Part shown: positions 1 to 12,140 of the stretch, in pieces | Position numbering within the stretch: position 1 is the first letter of the stretch | Layout: each line of letters opens with the position of its first letter | DNA from: Chelonoidis abingdonii | Lineage: Eukaryota; Chordata; Testudines; Testudinidae | Assembly (NCBI RefSeq): GCF_003597395.2 | Contig: NC_133774.1 | Coordinates: 33,184,221 to 33,248,220 of the forward strand | Length of the DNA stretch: 64,000 nucleotides | Reading direction: 5' to 3' | The notes under the pieces: generated by a model | Database searches by the model: none | Told to the model about the DNA's origin: nothing | Seen by the model: the letters and a program-made list of their open reading frames with translations, nothing else | Program-made: the position numbers and the translations under genes

Positions 1-340
1 TAAGGCTGCCCAACACTTCCCTTTGTAAGACCTCATTTTCATTTGCTTATCACTTTGCTAAACTTTAACCATTGGGATGAACATTTCTGTCAGGTATCTA
101 CCTCAGGCTGATTTTTTTAAATGTTCAACAGAAATGGTTTAGCCATTTTTGAGAACAAAGCTAGGGAAGAACACATTGTTTTGACCATGTTAAATAATTC
201 CAGCACCCTTGTCTTTGAAAAGCTCTATCAACCTCATGCTTTGGAACAGAGAGTTGAAATTTGCCTGGGTAGTGTCAGAGATGTGCCTTTTGCCAACCCC
301 ATGAAAATCTGCCCACATTTGGCTCTTATAAGCTTTTAAA
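1..340 (+). repeat. Dispersed repeat, copy 1
   Basis: The first bases resemble 23685-23800: both run through GCCCAACAC, a TTGTAAGA/TTATAAGA-type block, TTTTCA-TTGC and AACTTTAAC in the same order. This is a diverged interspersed repeat whose family I cannot name. The window starts inside or at its edge. Confidence 0.45.
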
Positions 341-1317
341 AATCACAGTTCACATATGCTCAGCTGCTAAATTCCCCAAAGATTCTGTCCACAATGAGCA
401 TGTTGCAGCAAGAGGCTGACTTTTCCTGCAATTGCAGCTCTGAGCTGCTGCAAGCTGTGCTGGGTTTGGGTCTAGGCATGTGAACTGAGAGTAGGAAAAT
501 TCTCCTGTGCTCTCAGTGACTCTCCTGCAGGACCCAGGCAGTGTGGAGAAGGAAGCTGTCAAATTGGACCTTAGAGGGGACAAGAGCTGGAGTGGCAGGA
601 TCAGTAAATTGGGAGCCTGTGACTGCAATCTGCCAGGAGGAGAGAAGAAAACGAGGAGTGGGAGTTGGGGATGAGAGGCAAGGGTGGAGGCTGAGACTGG
701 GCGCTGGGGGACAACCTGGGATTGGCTGGGAAAGGGAACTGCGACTGGCTGGTCAAAGAGAGTGGGACTGGAAGCCTGAGAAGGAAACAGGGGCTGGGGA
801 TGGGGGACTGGGAGCCAGTAGATACAAAGGAGACTGCACAGGCAACCTTAGTTCTGTCGTTTCCTAACTTTTGAGTGCTTGACTTTGCAACCTTAATACT
901 GTTATTTTAACATAGTTTTTTGTGTTTAACATAGAATTAGCCTGAAAAATATATTTTCGGTGCAGGAATGGAAAACTGGTACAAAGTTGCTAGAAAGCAA
1001 ACATTTTAGGCTCTTAATCTGATCTCACTTAAACTGATGTAAATCAGTGGAGTTACAGAGAAGCAAAACAGCCATGAGATCCTAATCAGACCCTTAAGAT
1101 ACATTTCTTTCTTCAAAGATACACGTGTTATAATATTTTTAAATCAAGTGTGAAATTTAATATTAAACATCAAAACCTTTTTGTCTCTATAAAGAAAATG
1201 AAATGACTTTATTTTGCCAGTTTCTTTTATTCTTATGTAAAATCCAATTAAAATCAGTATCTCAATTGTCATCTTGTAGCGTTCCAGCAAAGAAGAAATT
1301 TAAATTGGCACCCAATA

Positions 1318-1700
1318 ATGGCAATATGTGCAGTATAGATACTGCACACCCAGCTAGCACAGCTATAAATAGCAGTGTAGACAGTGAGGCATGGCTTGGG
1401 CAAGTACAGTAGAGTGCCCTACACACCTGAACCTCCAGGGTATATACTCTACATGGCTCTCTACACTCCCAAGCAGTGCCTCACATGGCATTTACCTGGC
1501 TATTATAATGTCCTGCTGCCTGCCTTCTGCTGGAGTCTTTCCCTGTTGTCTACATGTTGGCCAGAGCCTTTCACTGTGGCATACAACCACGCACAGTGCA
1601 GTGCAGTAAGTGTGGTCATAGCCTGCCATTCACTGCAGCGAGCAGCTACATATGCAGGTCCTGTACTCTACACACCTCCGTAAGTGTGGACATAGCTTAA
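1318..1700. repeat. MITE-like repeat, copy 1
   Basis: It shares ordered blocks with 50880-51365: TATAAATAGCAG-GTAGAC, GAGGCATGG-TTGGG, CTGGAGTCTTTC-C, CCAGAGCCTTTCACTG. It ends in GTGTGGACATAGC, resembling the GTCTACAC-type ends of other MITEs in this window. It is non-coding, and the small open frames inside are not supported as genes. Confidence 0.5.
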
Positions 1701-1799
1701 GTCTAGTTTACAAGTAAATAAAACCGATGGGGAAAAACCTATTTATGCAGCATTTTGTATTGTAGAATCATGGATTCCTGAGGGATCTTGGCTTCTTGT

Positions 1800-1930
1800 A
1801 TTTATATTGCTAGATTGTAAGCTCTGTGGAGCAGGGACTGTCTTTTTGTTCTGTGTTTGTACAATACTTAGTACAGTGGAGTCCTTGTCCATGACTGAGG
1901 CATCTAGGTGTTACAATAATGCAAATACTA
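1800..1930 (+). repeat. Dispersed repeat with GATTGTAAGCTC core
   Basis: The core GATTGTAAGCTC...GCAGGGACTGTCTTTTTGTTCTGTGTTTGTACAATACTTAG pattern matches the reverse complement of 11905-12140 and 62140-62390, and a short piece lies near 26745-26815. It is an old interspersed repeat present in both orientations; I do not assign a family name. Confidence 0.5.
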
Positions 1931-2037
1931 CTGCCACTACACTTATTTCAGTTTGTTTTTTTTAAATTACATAAATAAAATGATTTTAGATTTGTCATGG
2001 CTATTAACTATTTTCCTTTTTAATGATTTTTTTTTAG

Positions 2038-2108
2038 AATTAAGAAAAACCAGTGATGTTAACTGTTGCTTATCTATAAAATCAAAATTACAGAGGGAAA
2101 ATGGAGAG
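2038..2108 (+). CDS. PARP8: PARP8 coding exon (internal, N-terminal region)
   Basis: This 71-bp exon follows a polypyrimidine tract ending TTTTTTTTTAG and ends at donor GTATGG. With one base carried from the previous exon it encodes 24 residues beginning ELRKTSDVNCCLSIKSKLQ. I recognise this as the N-terminal region of PARP8, a mono-ADP-ribosyltransferase of the PARP6/PARP8 subgroup. It ends in phase 0 and joins in frame to the exon at 5769. The segment precedes the catalytic domain, and its own function is not established. The upstream exon is outside the window. Confidence 0.93.
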
Positions 2109-4132
2109 GTATGGTATTGCTTTATTAATGTAGTCCTTATATATTTTTTCATTGGAAGGTAGAGTAACAAACTACAGAACATAACTTAATATTTCTTTTG
2201 CATTTAATTTGTTAAAACAAACACTGGGATGGAATTCTGGCCCCACTGAAGTCAATGAGGCTTTTGCCATTGATATCAAAGAGGTCAGGATTTCACTCCA
2301 GATGTACACAAACAATCTATAGTTTTGCAAGGAGGCTGTTAAAAATATGCAAAGTGTTATCAGTCTAGGATGACTGAACCTTCCCCATAACGTTTTCTGC
2401 CTTGGAAGTACAACTGTGTCAGAGAAGCTGATCACAAAGCAGTTATCTCCTAACCTGATCTTATGCACAGGATCAGATATTTCAAACATTCACTTCCTAG
2501 CTTAGCGCTTACTAATGTGAGAATGACAGTCCCATTGAAGTCAATGGACCTGTTCATGACAGAGTGAACAATAGAGTATCAGACCCCATGGTTCCAGTGT
2601 GTAATTTATATTTGGTTTCATAACTAGGTCTGATCAAGGAAATAACATAGTTAAGAAACAGCATTCAGATGAAGTCTTTGGTGAAAATTGGCACACAGAT
2701 ACTAAGTCTGACAAACCCTTATTACCAAGCATATTATCACATTACTGCCACTGTAATCAAAGGGCTTAAGCACTTTATGGCCCTGATTCAGAAAAGTGCT
2801 TAACCACATGCTTAACGTTAAATGCTTTCTTGAATAAGAAAAAGTTCCTGAATTGTAGTCTATATTTGATTGTAATGGTTTGCTGGTTTCATCACATGTT
2901 TTATACTGAAATAGAGGACAACCCTGTGGCAGTGAGGTATCCTGATATGGTTGTGTTTGTAGCATATAGGCCCTTATTTTGATATAAGAAGTTGCAGTGG
3001 AAATTTTTGACTTGTCCTATCACAGAATTTTATTCAATGATCTTTAAAACTTAGAGAACCAAAATAGTCTCAAATTACAAAGTATTATGGAGTACATTCC
3101 TGGTGAAGAAATATTTTTATTTTAAAAAATTTTAGAGGAAATTAGATTTACTTTCACGATTAAAAGCTTGAGATAGATTAACTTTTCATGGCAAAGAAAT
3201 AGAACTTTTTATAAATTTTAAATTGAATTAGGATCCAAGTAAGATATTTTTAAGAAACCTGTTAATGAAAATCTTTAACACCAACAATCTCTGTGAGCCA
3301 GACAATCAAAGTCTTTACTTCATTGCGTGATTATATCATACATGCTGGGTTTATCACTCTTCTAGTATGAGGAGTTTCATTTCTCTTTTCTTCTGTTGTT
3401 GATGTGTTTATTTTGTTTATATTTGCAGCATGCTTCCCGGGGATCTAAGGTTATTATTAGGCAGTGGAGACTGAATACAGTCTTTTGTTTTTCTTCAGTA
3501 AAATACCAGCAAAAAAAAAGTCAAAATTGCTATGAAATTGGCTGTAAATACAATTTTCACTCAATATACACATGCACAGCATACAGTATGAATTTACAGG
3601 CAGAGGTAAGGAGATAAGATTAGAATATGAGGCTGTGGAAATTGGTGGCAAAAATATATCTCACTTTTCTGAATCTAGAAGATTAAAAGGAAAATTCTGT
3701 TCAATTCACACAGTTGATTTCTGGGTTATTATGGAAGTTTTGTGCCTCCTGTGAATGCAAAATGTGCAATAGATAAACTGTGGGTCAAATAGGAGAATTT
3801 TGTCTTTATGATTTTATCAAGTATTCAATTTATGTGAGCTCCTGTTAACATAAGTGCTGTGAATGACAAATGGATTGTGGGAAAACAAGAAATAATGTCC
3901 TTAAACAGTTGAATGACGTTAAGCAAGGACTAAAGTGTGACTTTCTGACTTACGTTGATAAAGTAGTACCATTTTCTATGAGTCGTCCCTATTGTGAGTT
4001 TAAATTAATAAGTTAATTCTTTTAAAGGGATTTGAAGGTGAATGTTTTATGTAAAATCTAAGTGTTATTTATGTTGTTGACAAATTAATATAGACTATTA
4101 TAGTTGATTTGCCAGAATACATTAGGTTAATG

Positions 4133-5579
4133 CCTATAGGTAGGATCCTACCAAATTCAAGGGCCATTTTGATCAATTTCACAGTCATAGGATTTTAAAA
4201 ATCGTAAATTTAATAATTTCAGCTATTTAAATCTGAAATTTCACAGGTAAAATTCGTGAGTAATTGTAATTGTAAGTTCCCTCTAACCTAACCTAAGTTC
4301 CCTCTAACCTGCACAGGCGCGCAGCTACCTGTTAAGCCCTGCACAGGAGCACAGGGCTGTGGCGGGGAGAGGCGCCCCTTCTGGCCGCCCCCAGCGCAGA
4401 CTGCAGCAGCGAGGAGAGGCACCTGTCCTTGCCAGCCAAAGCACGGACCTACAGTGGCAGGGAGAGGTGCCCTTCTCTGCTGACCAAAGCCTGGTAGGAA
4501 GAGGTGCCCCTCTCTGCTGGCCAAAGCATGGACCTGCAGCGGCGGGGAGAGGTGCCCCTCCCCACCAGCCCCACCACAGACCTGCCCCGTCAGATGTGCC
4601 GCAGCCAGGGAAGAGGAGCCCCTCCCTTGGCTCAGCCCAGCCCCACCGGTGCTGCCATGTCTGGGGAGAGGCGCCTCTCCCCTGGCCACCAGCTGCCGCA
4701 GCAAGAGAGGGCTGGGAGGAATCTTCTTTCTCCCCACTGCAGCTCCGGGGCAGCCTGCACCCCAAACCCCTCATCCCCGGCCCCATGTTTGAGTCTGCAC
4801 CCGCCTGCACCCCAACCCTCTGCCCCCGCCCTTAGCCCCCTTCTGCACCCTGAACCCCTCATCCCCAGCCCCACTCCAGATCCCGCACCCCCAGACCCCA
4901 ACCCTCTGCCCCTGCCCTGAGCCCCCTCCCACACTCTGAACCCCTTGGCGCCACCACAGATCACTTCCATAATGGTGCACTTAACAAATTCATTCCACAC
5001 ATGGATGTAAAAAATTAGAGGGAACACTGGTCCTGACCCAAAAAGTAATTGTCTATGTGGGGGTGGTTGCAAGGTTATTGTAGAGGGGATTGTGGTACTG
5101 CTACCCTTGCTTCTGAATGGCTGCTGGTGGTGGCACTGCTGACTTCGGAGCTGGGCAGCTGGCAAGTGGCGGCTGCTGGCCCGAAGCCCAGTTCTGAAGG
5201 CAGAGCCACCTCCAGCATCAGCGCAGACGTAAGGATGGCATGGTATGGTATTGCCACCCTTACTTCTGCACTGCTGACTGCAGAGCTGAGCACTGCTTTT
5301 AGAGCTGGACACCCGGGCAACAGCCGCCTCGCTCTGAAGGCAGCGCAGAAGTAAGGGTGGCAATACTGCAACCCCCTAAAATAACCTTGTAACCTCCCTG
5401 CAACCGTCTTTTGGGTCAGGGCCCCCAATTTGAGAAACACTGGTCTCCCCCATTAAATCTTCATAGTATAGGGTAAAAGCACCCAAAAGACCAAATTTCA
5501 CCGGGGATGGGGAGACCAGATTTCACAGTCTGTGATGCATTTTTCATGGCCAGGAATTTGGTTAGGCCCTACCTATAGG
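4133..5579. mobile_element. hAT-type DNA transposon remnant with 8-bp target duplication
   Basis: The element spans 4141-5571 and is flanked by a perfect 8-bp direct repeat CCTATAGG (4133-4140 and 5572-5579). Its termini are inverted copies: TAGGATCCTACCAAATTCA at the left and, read on the other strand, TAGGGCCTAACCAAATTCC at the right. An 8-bp duplication is typical of hAT elements. No transposase is visible, so it is non-autonomous. Other hAT-like pieces are nested inside: one with ends like TTAGAGGGAACACTGG (about 4296-5030) and one with TTGAGAAACACTGG (about 5031-5443). The GC-rich open frames here are chance frames. Confidence 0.85.
4296..5030. mobile_element. Nested hAT-like element inside the 4141-5571 element
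   Basis: The left end has GTTCCCTCTAACC and the right end, inverted, has TTAGAGGGAACACTGG (5015-5030). The interior is a GC-rich degenerate repeat of GGGGAGAGGTGCCCCTCT-type units (about 4360-4680) followed by a C-rich stretch. Low complexity keeps reading frames open on both strands, but codon content differs between overlapping frames and no domain is visible. The left terminus looks truncated. Confidence 0.55.
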
Positions 5580-5768
5580 GACACAGTTTAATTTTGCCAT
5601 TCATTGGTTGAATCAGGCCCACGATCCTCTTGCCTAGAAGTTCCTAATGAAAACTCTAAATAAAGTGTATGAAGTGTTTATTTGTAACATACATAATTAC
5701 AAAAAGAAGAAAAGCAAATGTCATTCTCCTGTTTCATTTGCTAAACTTTGTTTATTTTTTTAAATAAG

Positions 5769-5846
5769 GACTCGAGGCACAATAGTGCAGTTGAAGAAGA
5801 TTCTGAAGGAGATAATGATTCTGAAGAGTTTTATTATGGGGGACAG
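5769..5846 (+). CDS. PARP8: PARP8 coding exon (acidic segment)
   Basis: This 78-bp exon is bounded by acceptor AAATAAG and donor GTAAGG and is a whole number of codons (26). It encodes an acidic stretch, DSRHNSAVEEDSEGDNDSEE, followed by FYYGGQ, which is characteristic of PARP8 N-terminal sequence. Asp/Glu make up about 40% of the segment and Ser is interspersed, which suggests a disordered, possibly casein-kinase-type phosphorylated linker (inference). It joins in phase 0 to the exons at 2038 and 12662. Confidence 0.94.
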
Positions 5847-6814
5847 GTAAGGGAGAACATTTTCCCAATAATTTCCAAACAATGTCCTTTGAAGGCTTCT
5901 GAGATAATTTATTTTGAGTTTTATATTGATCTTCAAATTTGTGCAGTTGTAAGGACAAGAAAACTGATTGTAACTTGGATGTTTTTGAAAATGAGATCTA
6001 TTTTATAGCTTCCAGGAAATACTGTTCACTCTAGAAAGCATATATCCTATTTACATCAATGAAAGCAAAATAGGGTTGTAAACTGTTATGCGTTGGGGTT
6101 GACATCTGGTAAAAATAATAGCACTGCATTTTAACGGTAAAAGTGGTAGCTACAAAACTCTTGTGATCTATACTATAGTAAATTTTCTCCTTTCTGAGCT
6201 CTGTAGTCTAATTCACCTAGAGAGATGCTGATTTAAAAAAATAATAATTATATCTCTGTGTCTTTCCCTCTTGTTCCCTCAGCAGAATTATTTATTACCA
6301 TATCCTAGTCCCTACTGGAAATTAAAATGTTCCCTTTGTACTTATTTCTTTTGAGAGGTCAATGGAGTGTTTGACTAGGGCACTCTCTTTACTCTTGATG
6401 TCCAAAATCATCAACTAAGGGGCCAATACATTCAAACAGTGTTCATGGGGGTGGTTTTTGTTATATAGGCTTGCGGCCACCAGGAAACAGACTGAGAACA
6501 CCATTCCATAAGCTACCAATTAGCTGTTAAATAGTAACAGGTTTCGGTCAATATTTGTCTAGAATGTGTTTGAACTGGTTACATTACATTCTATTTAGGT
6601 AGCACCCTTGCTCCATGGAAAGACAGCACAGAGAGATGGGAATAAAATACAGTAATCACCAAAAGCAAAAAAATCAACAGCTGTGATTGTCCTGAATGAG
6701 TACAAAATACTGGGTAAACAAAAAGAGGAAGAAAGAAGACGAGATCGTTAGAAGTGCATTAATGAGAGGAAAAGAGACAGGTTATGAGATGGGATATAAA
6801 ATGAGAGAGTCAGG

Positions 6815-7106
6815 CATAGTCTACACTACTGCAGTAAATTGATCTAAGCTACGTTACTTCAAGTACGTGAATAACGTAACTGAAGTAGACATAGCTAGAT
6901 CCACTTACCATAGTGTCTACACTGCACTGTGTCGACTGGAGATGCTCTCCCACCAACTTACCTTACACTTCTCGGGGAGGTGGAGTACAGGAATCAATGA
7001 GAGAGTGCTCTCCCATCGATTAGGCACGTCTTCACCAGCCCACTAAATCGATGCCACCACATCGATTGCAGCAGCACCAATTTAGCTCCATAGTGAAGAC
7101 ATGCCC
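6815..7106. repeat. MITE-like palindromic repeat with GTCTACAC ends
   Basis: The left end CAGGCATAGTCTACAC and the right end GTGAAGACATGCCCA are imperfect inverted repeats. Inside are inverted AAATCGAT/ATCGATT and GTAGAC motifs. Elements with this GGCATGTCTACAC terminus recur in the window (8238, 14652, 22467). It is non-coding and probably a non-autonomous DNA transposon; I saw no convincing target duplication. Confidence 0.55.
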
Positions 7107-8237
7107 ACAGAAAGAGAAAGTGAGTTCTAAAGAGTTTTGTGTAAGAAAAAGAAGGCATGAAGAAGAAGAATTGTGAGATGAATGAAGAGAGCTAATAGGA
7201 AGACAAATAATAGAGAAGCCGCATAAGGATGTGCTATGTTAACTTTGATGGAATAAATGGGCCAAAGGTGTTAACATAACCACTCGCTGACTGATATTAA
7301 ACAGGGTTAAACAAGGAGTTTGGTATACAGAGACCTCAGCCTGCTTAGTACGATGGCAAAGATACCATTAAAAAGCCTTTTAACCTTTTATTAAAGATGC
7401 AGAGAAGAAGAGAAAACAGTTAAAACATTTTAAATGTTAAGTACTGAGTAAAGCTTTCATTTTGATGACATTTCTTGTTTCCTTTCCCTTTATCTGGACA
7501 GAGTTTTAAAAGGAAAAAAATAAAAACCTTGTTAGATTGTCTCCTAGATGATATCAGAGAAGGTAATGCCATCCTTTTGGATAAAAGAGAAGAAATTAGT
7601 TGAGATGAGCTTGAGCAACTGTTGCTGCTGCTCTTGTTAAAATCCTGCCCTATTTCATTCCAAATGGTGTTTTGGATTCTGCTGGAGCTGGTAGAGGTGG
7701 CAATGTTATCAGTGTCCCTGTCTTTGGCTGCCAGGATTAAGACAAAGAAGAACTGGGGAGATGGTGGAGGTGGCTGCCATGATGGTGACACTCATGCCAG
7801 TAACCTCCATCTGTTCTGTATTCTTCTCCCAAAGGCTTTATCTTTTAATGACCCCAAAAAGGGAGTGATGGTGGAATAGCCCATCCCCTCATTATTTTGT
7901 CTGCCTAATATCTAACACACCAATTTTGGTTAATTTCTAGTTCTACATCTTCTGTTTTCCAGCACAGTCTTTGAATTATATTAATTTGGCCCTTTTTAGT
8001 TTGGACTAATTTAGTCTCTTCCTGGTTCTCTCTTTCTAGATATGCAAACTGTATATAAAGTGATAAATGCCAATTTAACCACATGAGAAATACAGCTGGA
8101 GAAGAAATTGCTAGTCAAAGATAATCTTACCATTTCTAACTGGTGACAGCTGAAACAGTGAGAGAACTGATTGTGGGAAAAGGGGAAAGTGTAAAAGAGG
8201 AAAGCGTTTGGGAGTGGTGGTGAAGAAAAGACATAGG

Positions 8238-8512
8238 CTATGCCTATACTACAGCCTATGTCGGCCTAACTTATGTTGCTCAGGGGTGTGAATAAACCAC
8301 TCCCGATCAATATAAATTACACCGACATAAGCGCCTGTGTGCACAGAGCTTCTCCCACCAACATAGCTTCTGCTGTTCTGGAGGTGGTTTTATTATGCCA
8401 ATGGGAGAGCTCTTTCTTGCTGGCATAAAACTGCTTCACCAGATGTGCTGGAGCAGTGCAGCTGCATCCGGACAGCTGTGCTGCTGCAGTGCTGTACGTG
8501 TAGACATGCCCA
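8238..8512. repeat. MITE-like repeat with GTCTACAC-type ends
   Basis: It begins near GGCTATGCCTATACTAC and ends with GTGTAGACATGCCCATAG, giving imperfect inverted ends. The body contains complementary blocks such as CTCCCACCAACATAGC and GCCAATGGGAGAG. It is non-coding and similar in style to 6815-7106. Confidence 0.5.
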
Positions 8513-9510
8513 TAGTGTCTTGGTCATAGTGGAAAGGTTTGAATCACCTGTACATAATTTCCCCAAAAGATACAGTTGGGTAAACAGTTTAAAAGTAGCT
8601 AAATGACTTAGGCACCTAAGTCCTATTGATTTACAGTAGGAATGAGGGCTTGTCTACATTAAGAATTCATTCATGCCAAGGTGGGGTGTGAATCTACCCT
8701 GTATTAGCTTGCTGCAGACCGTCTTTGTGGACACTGCTGACGCACAGTTTGTTAATGTGCTTTGATGCAGTCCTCTTTGAAATGGGATTTAAGAATTATC
8801 TTCCTAAATCACTTAAACTCTTTTTAAGTGCTCTTACCCACTGTTATATTGGGACAAAGAAATCTATATCATGTCTCAGATTAATGTGGAGACTGTCTAA
8901 CAAGTCATTCAGATTCGGTAAATTTATCAGACCTTGCACTTTTGGGACCTTTAACTCTTATACTTGCTGTCTGTGAGAGTCTTTGTGCGCTCTTCCTTTG
9001 AATCTCTACCCTCTGTACATTTTCAGGAGATAACAGCAGATCAGCTCTTGTTGAACCAATAACACCATTGCTTTTGATTCTTATACATGCTGCTCTTGTG
9101 GTGTAAACTTGCAGATGCAGTTGTAAAAAACCTCTGCCTTTAATCAAAGCTTCCACTCACTTCTGCATGTTCATAAATGTGTCTAGGGCTGTATCACAAG
9201 GATGGGCAATACCTTATATGATATGTTCCTAATTTGGCGTTCCTCCTTGCCAATAGGGGAACATGGAATTTGCTGCCCTTTCCAGCCCTTAGCCATCCAT
9301 TACCAGAAATTTTGTGGGGAAGCATTATATTGGGGAGCCAGGCAACCCACATATTGTTCTGGAGAGATTTTTCTGATGCTTCATACAATAGGGAGAAAAA
9401 AGATGACAAGTCAAGTATGTTGTGATTCACGGGATAAACACCCTTCTCCATTCATAAGGCAGGACTCCATAATCATCAGTACATCATGTCAAGATTTACG
9501 TTGTTTAAGT

Positions 9511-9870
9511 CAGGTGTTCTCAATATTTTTTCTTTATGAGCCCCCCACTCCCACCCCACAACATGCTATAAAAACTCCATGGAACATGTTTGCTGCAACT
9601 GTTTTTCTGCACATCAAAGCCAGGACCAGCATCAGCAAGTAGGGCAATTGCCCAGGGTCCCACACCACAGGGTCCCTGTGAAGTTACGTTGCTCAGGCTT
9701 CATCTTCAGCCCCCCTTGGCAGGGCTTGGGGCCCCAGCTTCCGACCCATGCAGTGAGGCTTTGACTTTCTGCCCTTGACCCTAGCAAGTCTAATGCCGAC
9801 CCTGCTTGGTGGACCCTCTGAAACCTGCTTGTGTCCCTCCAGGAGGCCCTGGATTGCTGGTCGAGAACTC
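9511..9870. mobile_element. Possible hAT fragment
   Basis: The ends CAGGTGTTCTCAA and GAGAACTCTG resemble the CAG-GTTCTCAA...TTGAGAAC-CTG termini seen in the clearer hAT elements of this window, but no matching 8-bp flank was found. The assignment is tentative. Confidence 0.35.
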
Positions 9871-9874
9871 TGGA

Positions 9875-9879
<5 letters not shown>

Positions 9880-9905
<26 letters not shown>
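9880..9905. repeat. Dinucleotide (GT)n(AT)n microsatellite
   Basis: A short GTGTGT run passes into about ten AT units. Confidence 0.9.
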
Positions 9906-10761
9906 GTGTCGGAATTCTTATTTAAAAAAAAAGAAGATAGCTTTTTCTCTCATCTAACATGAAAAAATAAAGGATGAACTTATGATTATGTCAGCAACTA
10001 GAGAGAGTAATGGGGGTCCTAGTTTTTTTCCTTCTTAAGGGGGAGGGGTATAAGGATGGGAGTCCTGCCACCCTCACCTTACTCACCCTCTCCCAGACAA
10101 CTGATTCTGTCTGACTCAGCAAAATTCCAGTCCCCCAGCAGCAGCATCCTTTTCCCCTTCCCTATATTAGACCCTAGCTTCTGCAGCACAGAGGATAGGA
10201 ATAAGACTCTTTCCAAAGCTATGCCTTCCATCTTTGACCAAAATAAGTCAGTGATACACTAGCTCAGATCCCTCCCTTTCCTAAATGTTCTTAGTACGTC
10301 TGATAACCTTGTGCTTCTGCTACACTGATGAGTTTCAGAGGGGCTTCAGAGTTTTTGATGAATTCCAAATGTGGTCAAATTATCATTGGCTAATTTTCAC
10401 TTATAAAGGGGGATCAGATGAGTACTGTTTAATTCAGTTGAAATGTGCGTCTCTAACTGTCAAACTTGATACAGACCACTGAATTTCAGAATTAGAATCC
10501 TACTAGATATGATGTACAAATCAAGGGCCCAGTACTACCATCAGTTATGCCTGGGTAACAACAACTGTTGTCAGTGGGAAATCTACATGGATATTTGAAG
10601 GCCAGAATTGGACTCTAATGCTTCATTCTTTGTCTTTCTCAGTGAGACAAAGCCAAATTCTGCTCTCATTTCGTTTTGCACTCATCCAAATCTGCGAAAT
10701 TCACTTCTGAAGAGTTACTCCAGATTTAAACCAGTGTAACAGGATACAAGGTGACCACATC

Positions 10762-11234
10762 ATCTGTAGCAGGGGTGGCCAAACTGAGCCTGAGAAGGAG
10801 CCAGAATTTACCAATGAACATTGCCAAAGAGCCACAGTAATATATCAGCAGCCCCCCATTCGCTACCCCCTTCCAGCCCCCAGCACCTCCCACACACCAG
10901 CAGCCCTGCCAGTCAGCACCTCCCCCTTCCTCCCCATGCTCCCGCCTGCTACAATCAGCTGTTTTGCAGTGCACAGGAGACTCTGGTGGGGAGGGGCGAG
11001 GAGCAAGGGCATGGCAGGCTCAGGGGAAGGGGCAGGGGCCTTGAGGGAAGCGGTGGAGTGGTGGAGGACCTAGGGCCGAGCAGGGTGTTGAGCAGTGAGC
11101 ACCCCACAGCACATTGGAAGTTAGCATTTGTAGCTCCAGCCTCGGAGTCAGCAGCTATACAAGGAGCCTCATATTAACCTTTGAAGAGCCACATGTGGCT
11201 CTGGAGCCCCAGTTTGACCACCCCTGATCTATAG
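10762..11234. mobile_element. hAT element with CAGGGGTGGCCAAACTG ends
   Basis: The element at 10770-11226 begins CAGGGGTGGCCAAACTG and ends CAGTTTGACCACCCCTG, near-perfect terminal inverted repeats. It is flanked by ATCTGTAG (10762-10769) and ATCTATAG (11227-11234), an 8-bp duplication with one mismatch. The body includes inverted AGAGCCACA/TGTGGCTCT motifs. No transposase is present. It is a non-autonomous hAT (Charlie-like termini). Confidence 0.88.
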
Positions 11235-11904
11235 GCATTCACTGTAAAAGTATGGATTACAGTATTTTTTCCTAAAGGACAATACTTGATACCTTTAAAA
11301 TGGTATGTTATAGATCATTATAGAGTATAGACAAATATAACTTATTTGGACCTCATAAAGTCTAATCAAACTATCGGTTTTGTTCTATGATCTTAAACTT
11401 CCATTGACTGTTTCTACCTCCCGTGTGCAATAGAGATATGCAACGATACATTTCCTACTATATTATTAACACATTTTCAAAAGGAATAATAAAAGAGGAA
11501 GATTATCTTAGGTCATATCACTTCACAGTTTATGGTGTTGTAGGCTACCAGTAATAATAACAAAGTGATGAGTTCTAAGTCACTTAGGTGCTTTTGAAAA
11601 TTCTATACTATATCCCTAATTAATTATTTTCTAGGTGATTGATTTCCTTGTCTCATGTGACTTTTTATCAGTTTATATTTTTGTTTTTAAAATGAAGTGG
11701 TTTTAGACTGGAGAAATATTATCAAGTAGAGTTATACAAATCTAGGAAGAAAGAAGGACTTCAGTGAGGCCAGGGTTTCATGCTGTATTTTTGGGTAGTT
11801 TCTATAGAGCCCCATAGATTTCATCCCTATTAAATTCAATAGGATTTTTCCATAAGAGATATTTATTATTATTAGTAGTAGTAGCGTTCCTACTTCTGCT
11901 ACTT

Positions 11905-12140
11905 GTATTACTGAGTGCTTAGGAACCTGAATCAGGGACCAAGACCTCCTTGCGCTAAACACTCTACAAAAACAAGAAGAAAGAGTATCCCAAAGAGTTT
12001 ACAATCTAAGCATAAAACAAGAGCAAACAGATAGATACAGACAGAAGGTGGAATACAAGGAAACAATGAGACAATATAGGTCAGTATGATAGTGGTCTCA
12101 GCATGCAAGTGGCCTAGCCATTTCAAGTTTTTTATAGGCA
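11905..12140 (-). repeat. Dispersed repeat with GATTGTAAGCTC core (minus orientation)
   Basis: It carries AGTTTACAATCTAAGCATAA and neighbouring blocks that match the reverse complement of the repeat at 1800-1930 and the same-strand copy at 62140-62390 (GACAAGAG-CAACAGAT and related blocks). It is an old interspersed repeat. Confidence 0.5.

Larger units (their letters stand above)
1..2037. other. PARP8: PARP8 intron (3' part) with repeats
   Basis: This is intronic sequence upstream of the first visible PARP8 exon. About 1-340 belongs to a dispersed repeat seen again near 23685-23800 (shared stretches such as GCCCAACAC and TTTGC-AA-CTTTAAC). About 1318-1700 is a MITE-like repeat also found near 50880-51365. 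1800-1930 is a copy of another dispersed repeat. The stretch 361-1310 has no coding or repeat signature I can name. The exon expected before 2038 is not here. Confidence 0.7.
2109..5768 (+). other. PARP8: PARP8 intron with hAT elements
   Basis: This intron begins GTATGG and ends AAATAAG. Its main content is the composite hAT insertion at 4141-5571. Short pieces of a palindromic MITE with the motif CTGGCCCCA-TGAAGTCAATG lie near 2226-2302 and 2529-2560. In 2560-4130 I see only AT-rich, unremarkable intron sequence. Confidence 0.7.

Noticed and set aside
4288..5440. Several overlapping open frames on both strands in GC-rich DNA
   Set aside because: They arise from low-complexity, repeat-rich hAT DNA. 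Products are Gly/Pro/Arg-rich and unrelated between frames, with no domain.
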